Assembly (NCBI GenBank): GCA_029856145.1
Contig: JAHQWK010000012.1
Coordinates: 1-64,000 of the forward strand
Direction: 5' to 3'
Origin: Promethearchaeia archaeon
Lineage (GTDB): Archaea; Asgardarchaeota; Lokiarchaeia; Sigyniarchaeales; SOKP01
DNA length: 64,000 bases
Every line of letters begins with the position of its first letter. Within the stretch, counting starts at the first letter, position 1. The notes beneath the pieces were generated by a model, which saw only the letters and a list, made by a program, of their open reading frames with translations, had not been told where the DNA came from and did no database searches. The position numbers and the translations under genes were made by a program. This document shows positions 25,363-34,567 of the stretch, in pieces.

Positions 25363-26475
25363 TTGAAGGATAAACCATTTTGTTGTTGTTGGGATCTTGA
25401 AGGCCCTATTAGTGTTCTTGATTTTGCTGCTGAACTTAGTAAGAAGCTAAATAAAGCTTTAAAATTGAATACACAGAGATATAATATGAGAGAATTTTAT
25501 ACTATGATTTCAAAATACGATGACTATATTACTGATGTTCCTGGAGTCAAAAATAAATTAAGTATTCCTGAATATCAACCTGGAGATACACTAAGGTTAA
25601 TAGCTCCTTTATATATATTATGTTTTACAAATAATGATTTACTTGGCTTAGCAAAAGCAAACAAAGGACTATTACCGGGGTGTAAAAAATTAATGAAGAT
25701 ATTACATAAAGACTGGGATGTTTTCATAATTTCTACTAGTTATTCACAATTTGCTCATAATGTAGCATCCGCATTAAATATCCCAAAAGATCATGTGTAT
25801 TGCACTGAATTAAACCTTGAACGGTTAAAAAAAGAATTAGGAGATATAAATGATTCAATAAATTTGTTAATTCGAGAGATCTTTGAAAAATATCTTAAGA
25901 ATAATAAAGATCTTTATAGGGTTATCGATGATTTAAATGCTTTCTTCTGGTTAGGCAATGAATCTGAATATATTAAGATCATGAATAATATAAAGGTTAG
26001 AGGTGGTAGAAGAAAAGAAGCTGCTGTTGAAGAAATTTCTACACGAACAGGAATACCTATTTCAGAAATGATAGCATTAGGGGATTCGATTACCGATATC
26101 AATATGCTCCAAAGATTAAGAGATGAAGGTGGTATTGCGGTATCATTTAATGGAAATAGATTTAGTATTGAACATGCGAATGTTGCAATAACAACTACAA
26201 ATAGCCTGGGGGTTTTACCAATTTTTCAAGAAAAAGAATACATCAGAGATTTTTTGGGATCTTGGGAAAACAGTTTTAATAATTTTCAGAATGATCCAGA
26301 GAAAATTGTAGATGGGTTAATCTCTCAACAAAGTAAAGATTTTTTCATAAAATATAATTTTCTTCCTGAAATTGTGGCTTTAACAGACAAATCAGAGGAA
26401 CAAATAAGAGAAATAATTTTAAAACAAGAAGAAATGCGAAGGATTGTGAGAGGCTGGGCAAGTAAATTAAATTAG
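25363..26475 (+). CDS. HAD-superfamily phosphatase-like protein
   Basis: 370 residues, start TTG. HAD motif I is WDLEGPISVLDFAAEL (Asp nucleophile, with Glu in the place of the second Asp), motif II is FIISTSY, motif III includes a Lys in GGRRKEAAVEEI, and motif IV is ALGDSITDINML, all in order. A helical cap of about 110 residues sits between motifs I and II and another region between II and III. DLEGP at motif I is a known archaeal variant seen in methanogen HAD proteins linked to hydrogenase clusters. Likely a Mg-dependent phosphatase; its substrate is not evident. C-terminal 90 residues are helical. Confidence 0.75.
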   Translation: MKDKPFCCCWDLEGPISVLDFAAELSKKLNKALKLNTQRYNMREFYTMISKYDDYITDVPGVKNKLSIPEYQPGDTLRLIAPLYILCFTNNDLLGLAKANKGLLPGCKKLMKILHKDWDVFIISTSYSQFAHNVASALNIPKDHVYCTELNLERLKKELGDINDSINLLIREIFEKYLKNNKDLYRVIDDLNAFFWLGNESEYIKIMNNIKVRGGRRKEAAVEEISTRTGIPISEMIALGDSITDINMLQRLRDEGGIAVSFNGNRFSIEHANVAITTTNSLGVLPIFQEKEYIRDFLGSWENSFNNFQNDPEKIVDGLISQQSKDFFIKYNFLPEIVALTDKSEEQIREIILKQEEMRRIVRGWASKLN

Positions 26476-26638
26476 ATTATATAAAAAAAAATTTATTTAT
26501 CTTTGTTATAGAAATTATCTCGAGTAAATTCCAAATAGATAAATATTATATTTTTATTCGTACAATTTTTATATAAGAAAAGAGTAGTTCTCTCTATTAA
26601 TTTTAATCCAAAAATTTTAAGTGGGGTAATGTTCAAAA

Positions 26639-29600
26639 ATGGCAAGCATGTATGAAAGCTACGATAAATTGGGTCAGATTTTTTCTAAAAATATTGATGA
26701 CCCTATGTTTATACTTAATGAAAAGTTTCAATGTGAATATTCTAATTCTCAATATTTTCTATTAAAACAAAAAATTAACGAATTTATACATCCGGAGGAT
26801 CTCAAGCGAGTAAACAGATTATTAAAAAATATTTTAAAATTAGGGTATGGAACAGAAGAAGCTCAAATTAAATATGAAGGAAATCAGTCTAAATGGTTTG
26901 AAATTAAAGGAAAAAGTTTTATAGATGGTGCAGATAACAAAAAAAAAGTTTTACTCATCTGTAGAGATATCACTAAATTTAAAAAACTCGAATTTGAAAT
27001 TAAAGAAAGTCAAGCTCGGTTTGGTGAATTAGCAGATTATGTACCAGAGATACAATTTTGGAAGCTTCTTCAAACAAGAGAAGGTAAAAGTGTAGTACAG
27101 AAGACTAGAGAAATGTTAGAATTAGTATTGGATAATATCCCTCAACTCATTTATTGGAAAGATACAAACTTGGTTTACATGGGATGTAATAAGAATTTTG
27201 CTCTTTTGAATAAAATACAAGAACCTACAAGTATAATTGGAAGAACTGATGAAGATCTAATTTGGCTTAAAACCAATATAAAACTTATTCAAGACAAAGA
27301 GAGTAAAGTTATGAAAAACGATAATGCTGAATATGATGCTATAGAATCATTAACTACAACTAGTGGCAAGCAAACTTGGTTTGAAATTAGTAGAATTCCA
27401 TTACATGACTCAAAAGGTAAAGTAGTTGGAATATTAGTTACCTATGAAGATATTACTATGCGTAAGATAGCGGAACAAAAATTAAAAGAATCAGAAGAAA
27501 AATATCGTGGAATACTTGATAATATCAATGAAAGTTATTTTGAAGTTGATCTGAATGGAAATTTTACATTTTTTAATAATGCTCTATGTGAATTGCAAGG
27601 GTCTTCAAGAGAGGAATTACTTGGTGCTAATTATGAGAATTTTGTTGATGAGAATAATAAAAAAAAGATTATTAAAGTTTATAGTGATGTTTTCGAGACA
27701 GGAAGACCAAAAACTAATTTCCAATATCAATTTCAAAAGAAAAATGGAGAACAAATAACATGTGAATCTTCGGTATATCTTAGATATGATTCAGAGGGAA
27801 ATAGAATAGGATTCAGTGGATTAGCAAAAAATATTACTGATAAATTCTCTCTCGAGCAAAAAATAAAGGAATCTGAAGAGAAATATCGTACAATATTCAA
27901 TTCAAGTCCGGACTATATTTTTATAACTGATATTAAAGGAGATATTTTAGATATGAATCCTGCGTTATTGGAACGAATAGGAATTACATTAGAAGAAACT
28001 AGGGGTAAAAATTTTTCAGAATTTTATGCTGGTGATGAATTTGACAAGTTACAAGGTGTAGGAGATTCATTAATTGCGGGTAACGAAATTACAGGCATTG
28101 AAATTAAAGCAAAAACTAAAAAGGGAGAGATTTTTGAATATGAAGTGAATGCAGTTCCATTAAAGGAAGATGGTAAAGTTACTAAAATTTTAAATTTAGC
28201 AAGAGATATAACTCTCCGAAAACAAACTGAACAGAAACTAAAAGAATCTGAGAAAAGATATCGTCATTTATTCGAGAGCTCTCCATATGCTATTTGGCTT
28301 GTGGATGAAAAGGGAACTATAATTGATTGTAATATGACTATGACAGATTTGCTTTCAGTTTTAGAAATGAAAGATCTAATTGGAAAAAAGTTTTATGAGG
28401 TTTTATCGGTTCTAAAAAGGCCTGAATATCTTATAAACATATTAAAAGATCAATTTAAAAGATTTCTAAATGGTGAAAGATTACGACCTTTAGAATTGCA
28501 AATAACTCGAGTTGATGGAAAAAAGATATGGGTATCAATACAGAGTTCACTAGTAAAAATTGGAAATAAAACTCTTACACAGGCAATAATTCGAGATATA
28601 ACTGAAAAGAAAAAAGCTGAACAAAAAATAAAAGATTCAGAAACTAAATATCGTCATTTATTCGAAACTATGCCATATTCAATTATATTAATCGATAGAA
28701 AGGGAAAAATTATTGATTGTAACCCTACTACTGAAAAACTTTTTAATAGGAAAATTGAAGGTTTAATAAATAGAAATTTCTTAGAAGTAAGCATAAAACC
28801 TGAGAAAATTTTACCTTTATTTAAACAGAGATTTCAATCTATTTTAAAAGGAATTGTTCCAGAACCACTTGAAGTTCAAATTTCTAGATCTAAAGATGGG
28901 AATTTAATATGGGTAAGTATAGATGATTCCCTTGTTGAAGTTGGAGGTCAGAATGTCTTTCAGGTAATAATACAAGATATTACAGAAAAAAAAATTGCTG
29001 AACAAGAATTAAAGAAATCCCAAGAAGAGTTAAAGACGCTAAATAGAGAATTAGAGCAAAAAGTGTTAGAAAGGACCAAGGATTTAATTGAATCTGAACA
29101 ACAATATCGTACGACAATAAATTCATTAAATGATCCACTCCATGTTGTTGATGAACAATTAAGAATTATTCTATCAAACTCTGCATTTGAATATTGGCTC
29201 ATTGATTTAGATATTGATAAAGAAATTGCAGGAAGGACTGTTTTTGAAGCGTTTCCGTTTTTACCTGATGAAGTTCGTAAAGAATATGAAGAAGTTTTTA
29301 ATAGTGGAAAGATGCTTCTTACAGAAGGGAGTCTTTTTTTAAATAATAAGGAAATTTTTACTGAAACTAGAAAAATACCAATTTTTAGCGAAAGTAAAGT
29401 TCGCCAAGTAATAACGATTATAAGAGATATTACTGAAAGTAAGAAAATGGAATTTCAGTTGAAAGAATCCGAAGAAAACTTTCGAAATATGATAACAAAC
29501 TTGGATGAGGGTTATTATAAAATTGAATGGATGGGGAATATGATTTACCATAATCCGGCGTTTAGTAAGATTGCGGGATATGAACTCAACGAAAGTTTTA

Positions 29601-30586
29601 TCGGTAAACCAATCCCATTCGCTTGGGAAAAACTAGAGGAACGTGAGAAATATAAGGAGGAATTATTGAATAATGGGTTTATTCGTAATTATAATCTCCC
29701 TGTCAAAAAAAGAAATGGTGTTAGAATTATTGTGCAAGCAAATGCTCATTTATTAAGAGATGATAATAATAAACCAATTAGTATAGAAGGAACTTTTACT
29801 GATATCACTGAGAAATTCAGATTGGAACAAGAATTATTAGAATCTGAAAAAAAACTAAGGCAACAGAATATTGAATTGAAAAAACTCGATAAAGTTAAAA
29901 ATGATTTCATTACAATGGCTGCTCATGAATTAAAAACACCTTTAATTTCAATTTCTGGATATACTGATTATATTTTGATGAAACATAGAAATCAAATTAA
30001 TCCAGAAATTACAACGGACTTATTAACTGTACAGAGAAATGTAAATCGATTAGAGGTTCTAATGGACCAGCTTTTAGATGTATTAAAAATTGATGAAAAT
30101 GAATTAAAATTACAGAAGGAACATATAAATGTCAGTAAAATAACTAATGATTGCCTTGATGAATTAAGTTATCTGATCAATGAAAAGAATCTTGAGATAA
30201 TATTAAATATAGAACCTGATATAATTATAAATGCGGATCCTACACGGATTTTTACAGTTATTACTAATTTAATTTCAAATGCGATTAAATTCACTCCTGA
30301 TTATGGTTGGATTGAATTAAATGCTAAAAAAGAAGCTAATCAATATGTTTTTGAGATAAAAGATAATGGAATTGGATTAGTAGGAGATGAATTCGAACGA
30401 TTATTTAAAAAATTTGAAAGGATTAAACCACCCATTATAAATGAACATATTAATATTAAAGATTCTGGGACTGGTTTAGGGCTTTATATTACTAAAGGGA
30501 TTATTACTGCACATGGAGGCAAAATTTGGGCAAGGTCAGAAGGAGAAAACAAAGGATCTACTTTCTCTTTTACATTACCAATATAG
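26639..30586 (+). CDS. cytosolic sensor histidine kinase with about eight PAS domains
   Basis: 1315 residues without membrane helices. About eight PAS/PAC units follow one another, each closing with an IRDIT-type PAC end (for example ICRDITKFKK, TYEDITMRKI, ARDITLRKQ, IQDITEKKI, FTDITEKFR). A coiled coil LKTLNRELEQKVLERTKDLI separates the sixth and seventh. Then comes a HisKA domain with phosphoacceptor His1096 in MAAHELKTPLIS and a HATPase_c domain with N-box NLISNAIKFTPD, G1 DNGIGL and G2 GTGLGLYITKGI. The PAS units probably sense redox state or small ligands. No response regulator is adjacent, so the partner is elsewhere. Repeated sub-sequences (ESEEKYR) point to internal duplication. Confidence 0.95.
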   Translation: MASMYESYDKLGQIFSKNIDDPMFILNEKFQCEYSNSQYFLLKQKINEFIHPEDLKRVNRLLKNILKLGYGTEEAQIKYEGNQSKWFEIKGKSFIDGADNKKKVLLICRDITKFKKLEFEIKESQARFGELADYVPEIQFWKLLQTREGKSVVQKTREMLELVLDNIPQLIYWKDTNLVYMGCNKNFALLNKIQEPTSIIGRTDEDLIWLKTNIKLIQDKESKVMKNDNAEYDAIESLTTTSGKQTWFEISRIPLHDSKGKVVGILVTYEDITMRKIAEQKLKESEEKYRGILDNINESYFEVDLNGNFTFFNNALCELQGSSREELLGANYENFVDENNKKKIIKVYSDVFETGRPKTNFQYQFQKKNGEQITCESSVYLRYDSEGNRIGFSGLAKNITDKFSLEQKIKESEEKYRTIFNSSPDYIFITDIKGDILDMNPALLERIGITLEETRGKNFSEFYAGDEFDKLQGVGDSLIAGNEITGIEIKAKTKKGEIFEYEVNAVPLKEDGKVTKILNLARDITLRKQTEQKLKESEKRYRHLFESSPYAIWLVDEKGTIIDCNMTMTDLLSVLEMKDLIGKKFYEVLSVLKRPEYLINILKDQFKRFLNGERLRPLELQITRVDGKKIWVSIQSSLVKIGNKTLTQAIIRDITEKKKAEQKIKDSETKYRHLFETMPYSIILIDRKGKIIDCNPTTEKLFNRKIEGLINRNFLEVSIKPEKILPLFKQRFQSILKGIVPEPLEVQISRSKDGNLIWVSIDDSLVEVGGQNVFQVIIQDITEKKIAEQELKKSQEELKTLNRELEQKVLERTKDLIESEQQYRTTINSLNDPLHVVDEQLRIILSNSAFEYWLIDLDIDKEIAGRTVFEAFPFLPDEVRKEYEEVFNSGKMLLTEGSLFLNNKEIFTETRKIPIFSESKVRQVITIIRDITESKKMEFQLKESEENFRNMITNLDEGYYKIEWMGNMIYHNPAFSKIAGYELNESFIGKPIPFAWEKLEEREKYKEELLNNGFIRNYNLPVKKRNGVRIIVQANAHLLRDDNNKPISIEGTFTDITEKFRLEQELLESEKKLRQQNIELKKLDKVKNDFITMAAHELKTPLISISGYTDYILMKHRNQINPEITTDLLTVQRNVNRLEVLMDQLLDVLKIDENELKLQKEHINVSKITNDCLDELSYLINEKNLEIILNIEPDIIINADPTRIFTVITNLISNAIKFTPDYGWIELNAKKEANQYVFEIKDNGIGLVGDEFERLFKKFERIKPPIINEHINIKDSGTGLGLYITKGIITAHGGKIWARSEGENKGSTFSFTLPI

Positions 30587-30722
30587 AGTATATTACAACA
30601 ATTAAAATTTTATTTTAATTAATTTTTCTTTAATATTACCAGAAATTTATTAATCTATTATAAAATATTATTGTTCTTTCAGAACTTAAATTAAGATATT
30701 ATTCTTTTGTTAAAAAACTCAT

Positions 30723-32852
30723 ATGGCCACATTAATTATTACAGAAAAAAAAAAAGCTGCGGAAGCAATTGCAAATGCTTTAGGAACAACAACAACAGTA
30801 AAGATTACGAAATCATTAAATATTTATGTTATTTCATCAAAAAATCTTTACGTAATTCCTTTACGTGGTCATATCCTTGAATATAGAAATACAGATATTT
30901 ATAAGAGTTGGACAAATCCACCTCCACGGGAAATATTAACAAACTCGAATTCTATTAAAAAATTTCAAATCAGCGGTTTGGGACCATATATTAAAGTAGT
31001 TAAAGAATATGGCAAAATTTGTAATCATTGTATAATAGCTACGGATGCCGATATCGAGGGATGTACTATTGGTTTATTTGACGCGCTTCCCTTTGTAAGG
31101 CAAGTAAACCCAAATATAAAAGTATCACAATTATGGCTTAGCTCCCTCCAAAAAGATGAAATTATAAATAAATTTAATAATCTTATAATTCCAAAATATA
31201 GTTGGGGTGAATCAGGAGAAGCAAGAGCAATTATTGATGCAATTATTGGTTTTTCAGCTACTCGAGAAGTAACAAACACTCTACGTCCATTATTAAATAA
31301 ATTCAGAGTTAGATTTACTTCAATTGGTCGTGTTCAGACTAGTCTTCTATATTTAATATATCTCAGAGACCAAGAAATTTTAAATTTTATTCCAAAACCT
31401 TATTTTCTAATTGATGCTGATTTAATTCACACAAATGTTGTTTTTAAAGCTCATCATCACCTTAATCCCTTCAATAAGGATCAAGAAGTTAAAGCAAGGC
31501 AAATCTTTCAAAAGATTAGAAATGAGAAGATTGGAAAGATAATAGATAATTCTAAGAAAGTAATTAGAAGATCCCCTCCAACTCCATTGAATACTTCAAA
31601 AGCTCTAGTATTATTAACAAAAAATTTAAGAATTTCTGCAAACCTTGCCATGCGAACAATGAATGCATTATACTTGAATCAAATAATTTCTTATCCGAGA
31701 ACAGATAGTGATGTTTACAAGTTAGATTTTAAGCATAAAGAAATCATCCAAAAATTTACCTTACATCCACATTTTAAAAACTATGCGTTAAACTTATTAA
31801 AGAATAAAAGAGTAAACCCAACCAAAGGAAAGAAAGATATGGGAGACCATCCCCCTATTACACCTCTTGAGAGTCTAGATATTAATAGTTCAAGATTTGA
31901 GAATAGTTTACAAAAAAGAGTTTATGATCTTCTTGCTCGTCATTATCTTGCTCTTTTTGGAGAAGATGCTCAGGAATCAAAGCAATTTTTAAAAATTTTA
32001 ATTAAAGATGAGCAATTTAATGCTCAATTTGTTTCATTAATTTCTTCAGGTTTCTTAGAAATTGCTCCCTTTCTTAAACCAAAATACGAAGAAGAGATCC
32101 AAATTATAGGTGATAAAATCCCAATAAAGGAGATATTATTTATCAAAAAAGAAACACAACCACCTCCTAGATATACTGATACATCATTGCTTAAACTAAT
32201 GGAAAAAAATCACTTAGGCACGAAATCAACTAGACCTGTTATAATTAAGCTATTACAGACTCGTGAATTAACAGAACGAATACAATATCATTATCATATC
32301 ACGAATTTAGGCAAATTTATTATTGAAAATTTAATTGAAATATGGTTACCATTTTTAAAACCAGATTTTACTAAAAAAGTGGAAGGAAAACTTGAAGAGA
32401 TTAAGAATAAGAAGAAAAATATAAAAGAGGTAGTAGATGAAATAAGAATGGAGTTTTTGCAACTATTTGACAAGTTCTTGATAAATAAACATAAACTAGT
32501 TTCTAAAATTAATAATTATAAGATTGATTATACCATCCCACTTACATCTTCAAATTGCCCCTTTTGTAATAAAAATCCTATGAAATTCATTAATATAAAA
32601 AATAAACGTTTTTTAGTTTGCTCTGATGATAATTGCAAACAATTTTTATCATTACCTAAGAATGGAAAATTACAATTATTAGATTCAATTTGTTCAATCT
32701 GTAATTTTAATATTTTCAAAATTACTCTTATGAAATATAAGAAACCTTATACTTACTACTTATGTCCTAAATGCTGGAATGAAGATCGTTCCAACTTTTG
32801 TTCTAATTGTAAAGAATTTAAAATTTATAAGGGACAATGCACAAAAAAATAA
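30723..32852 (+). CDS. topA: DNA topoisomerase I (type IA), archaeal
   Basis: 709 residues. TOPRIM domain at the N-terminus: catalytic Glu in LIITEKKKAAEAIANALG and the Asp pair in IATDADIEGCTIG. The active-site tyrosine lies in LNQIISYPRTDSDVY. A conserved MGDHPPITPL motif follows. The C-terminus has three zinc-finger-like pairs (CPFC...CSDDNC, CSIC...CPKC, CSNC...C). This enzyme relaxes negative supercoils through a 5'-phosphotyrosine intermediate. It starts at ATG and is convergent with a small winged-helix gene ten bases beyond its stop. Topoisomerase III-like function is possible, but the zinc fingers favour the TopoI group. Confidence 0.92.
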   Translation: MATLIITEKKKAAEAIANALGTTTTVKITKSLNIYVISSKNLYVIPLRGHILEYRNTDIYKSWTNPPPREILTNSNSIKKFQISGLGPYIKVVKEYGKICNHCIIATDADIEGCTIGLFDALPFVRQVNPNIKVSQLWLSSLQKDEIINKFNNLIIPKYSWGESGEARAIIDAIIGFSATREVTNTLRPLLNKFRVRFTSIGRVQTSLLYLIYLRDQEILNFIPKPYFLIDADLIHTNVVFKAHHHLNPFNKDQEVKARQIFQKIRNEKIGKIIDNSKKVIRRSPPTPLNTSKALVLLTKNLRISANLAMRTMNALYLNQIISYPRTDSDVYKLDFKHKEIIQKFTLHPHFKNYALNLLKNKRVNPTKGKKDMGDHPPITPLESLDINSSRFENSLQKRVYDLLARHYLALFGEDAQESKQFLKILIKDEQFNAQFVSLISSGFLEIAPFLKPKYEEEIQIIGDKIPIKEILFIKKETQPPPRYTDTSLLKLMEKNHLGTKSTRPVIIKLLQTRELTERIQYHYHITNLGKFIIENLIEIWLPFLKPDFTKKVEGKLEEIKNKKKNIKEVVDEIRMEFLQLFDKFLINKHKLVSKINNYKIDYTIPLTSSNCPFCNKNPMKFINIKNKRFLVCSDDNCKQFLSLPKNGKLQLLDSICSICNFNIFKITLMKYKKPYTYYLCPKCWNEDRSNFCSNCKEFKIYKGQCTKK

Positions 32853-32861
32853 GCTATTTAT

Positions 32862-33200
32862 CTAAAAGAAATGCGTAGAATCAAATCTATAAGCTGCTCT
32901 TGTTAGCCCGACATAGTTATCATTAAGTTTATACAGCATTTTTCCATTTATAATTTTTTTCTGCAGATAATTGTTTTTAATATAATGATTCAACGATGAT
33001 ATCATCGTGCCCAAAGTGACAGCTCCGATAAATTCATGTCGCTTTTTTGTAGCTCTTATCAATTCTAGTTCAGAATGCCATTGCCCATCAAGAAGTGCTA
33101 TCAATATTTCATTTTTTATAGGAGTATTGATATCTTTAATTTTATTGAATAAATTAGAATAACTTGGCTTATAGTGCGGATTTTCTTCAAAATCTTCCAT
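32862..33200 (-). CDS. small winged-helix DNA-binding-like protein
   Basis: 112 residues from ATG. The centre reads TPIKNEILIALLDGQWHSEL, then IRATKKRHEFIGAVTLGTMISSL and LQKKIINGKMLYKLN: helix, short turn, recognition helix and a beta-wing ending in a (K/R)-x-L-Y-K-L strand, the winged-helix pattern. The N-terminus is short and acidic. Lies between topA (convergent) and the actin gene, whose end is 120 bases upstream on the same strand. Could be a local transcription regulator. No ligand-binding domain is attached. Confidence 0.5.
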   Translation of the reverse strand: MEDFEENPHYKPSYSNLFNKIKDINTPIKNEILIALLDGQWHSELELIRATKKRHEFIGAVTLGTMISSLNHYIKNNYLQKKIINGKMLYKLNDNYVGLTRAAYRFDSTHFF

Positions 33201-33241
33201 ATTTAATTATCTCTTTAAAAATAATGAATTTAATATGAATT

Positions 33242-33285
33242 AATATTGAGATTTTTTATTTAACAAAATGTATGATCTCAGTATT
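33242..33285. repeat. inverted repeat between the actin gene and the winged-helix gene
   Basis: aatattgagat (33242-33252) and atctcagtatt (33275-33285) pair at 10 of 11 positions around a 22-base loop. On the minus strand it lies just after the actin stop codon and ahead of the winged-helix gene. It could shape the actin mRNA 3' end or be an operator. Confidence 0.35.
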
Positions 33286-33320
33286 ATTTAGATATTTCCT
33301 CAGTAATTCAATATAGATAT

Positions 33321-34442
33321 TTATAGTAAATTTGGTGGTATTCCTTCATTATAATACTTCACCCGCGTAATCCAATTCTGAGAAAATTCTGGAATGGTAC
33401 CAAGTATAGAGCCACCCACCCACACAGAAAATGTTCTCTCCATCGGAGCGATAATTCTGATTCCTAGATTTTTTTTCTTTCTCCTTGCTAATTCTAATTC
33501 TAATTCTTGATAAATACGCGATTTTATATTAGGGAACATTGAGGATCCTCCTGAAAGAAAAATATTATTCAATAAATCTGGACGAATATCTAAATCACAT
33601 GCATCTATAACGTCCATAATGGCTACATGTAACGAATCTTCTTCCAACTCTGAAGATGGTTTAAATAATAATTCTGGTACCATAAATCGTTCTTTATTAA
33701 GTGAGATAGTTGAACCATCAGGCAAAGAGTATTCTTTCTCATATTGCTCAATACGTTTCAGATCTTCATTATAATCTAATGAGACAAAACAAGCTTTCTC
33801 CTTTAATGCCCTTACTAATTCTCTACGAATTGAAGAATCAACAGACCATCCAATGGATTCTAAAGTCTGTTCCATATAACGAGTTAATACTCTTCCACCT
33901 ATGTCTAAAATCCGTACTGCATGTTCTAACTTATATCCTTCATAGATCGGGACAATTCTTGTATTACTATCTCCAATCTCTACAATCAAACCTGTTTGAA
34001 ATCCTCCAGAGTAAAGAGTTAACATAGAATCTAAGACAGGATAAAATGCCATACATTGATATCGTTCTAAAAACAATTCAAAAATTTTCTCTAAATCTTT
34101 ATATGGAAATAAAGGATGTACCGCAAATAGTACATTAACAAGCGTTGGGTCTACTCTTAAGTTATAAAAGATATAATCAATAATATTTGCTAAATGGTTC
34201 CAATCTACGACAATTCCCTTTTCAATTGGATGAAAAATTTTATACAATCCAATTGATTGAATTTCGTCTCCTACATATATTTCATCTTCACGAGACTCTT
34301 TGCCCCCATAATTGACACCAACATCTTGATATTTAGGTTTTCCAACCATTGTAAGGAATACTTGGGAGGGTGTATCTTCACCCGCGAATCCAATTTTTGT
34401 TGAAAATTGACCGATATCAAGAACAACTGTAAGATTTCCCAT
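33321..34442 (-). CDS. actin-family protein (Asgard actin-related protein)
   Basis: 373 residues, the length of actin (375), aligning end to end. Phosphate-1 DIGQFSTKIGFAGE (9-22), YVGDEIQS (56-63), HPIEKGIVVDW (71-81), phosphate-2 VEIGDSNTRIVP (154-165) with IYEGYKLEHA, DIGGR (180-184), adenosine motif LSGGSSMFP (296-304) and ERTFSVWVGGSIL (335-347) match actin position by position. It is more divergent than the main lokiactin. By my alignment the residues that position the hydrolytic water, actin Gln137 and His161, are Asp138 and Arg162 here, and Asp154 is Glu155. The C-terminus lacks the KCF end. It is therefore a likely filament-forming or capping ARP with altered ATP hydrolysis. Downstream of the proline-rich gene on the same strand. 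Confidence 0.92.
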   Translation of the reverse strand: MGNLTVVLDIGQFSTKIGFAGEDTPSQVFLTMVGKPKYQDVGVNYGGKESREDEIYVGDEIQSIGLYKIFHPIEKGIVVDWNHLANIIDYIFYNLRVDPTLVNVLFAVHPLFPYKDLEKIFELFLERYQCMAFYPVLDSMLTLYSGGFQTGLIVEIGDSNTRIVPIYEGYKLEHAVRILDIGGRVLTRYMEQTLESIGWSVDSSIRRELVRALKEKACFVSLDYNEDLKRIEQYEKEYSLPDGSTISLNKERFMVPELLFKPSSELEEDSLHVAIMDVIDACDLDIRPDLLNNIFLSGGSSMFPNIKSRIYQELELELARRKKKNLGIRIIAPMERTFSVWVGGSILGTIPEFSQNWITRVKYYNEGIPPNLL

Positions 34443-34567
34443 GCCTTAATATTTCTAAATTTAATTGAAGATAATTACCCTAAATAACTATATCTAATAT
34501 ATTATTTTAATTATTTAAAAAAATTCTATGCAATTTATCAAAAAAAAGAAGAAAAATCTTAAGTTTC

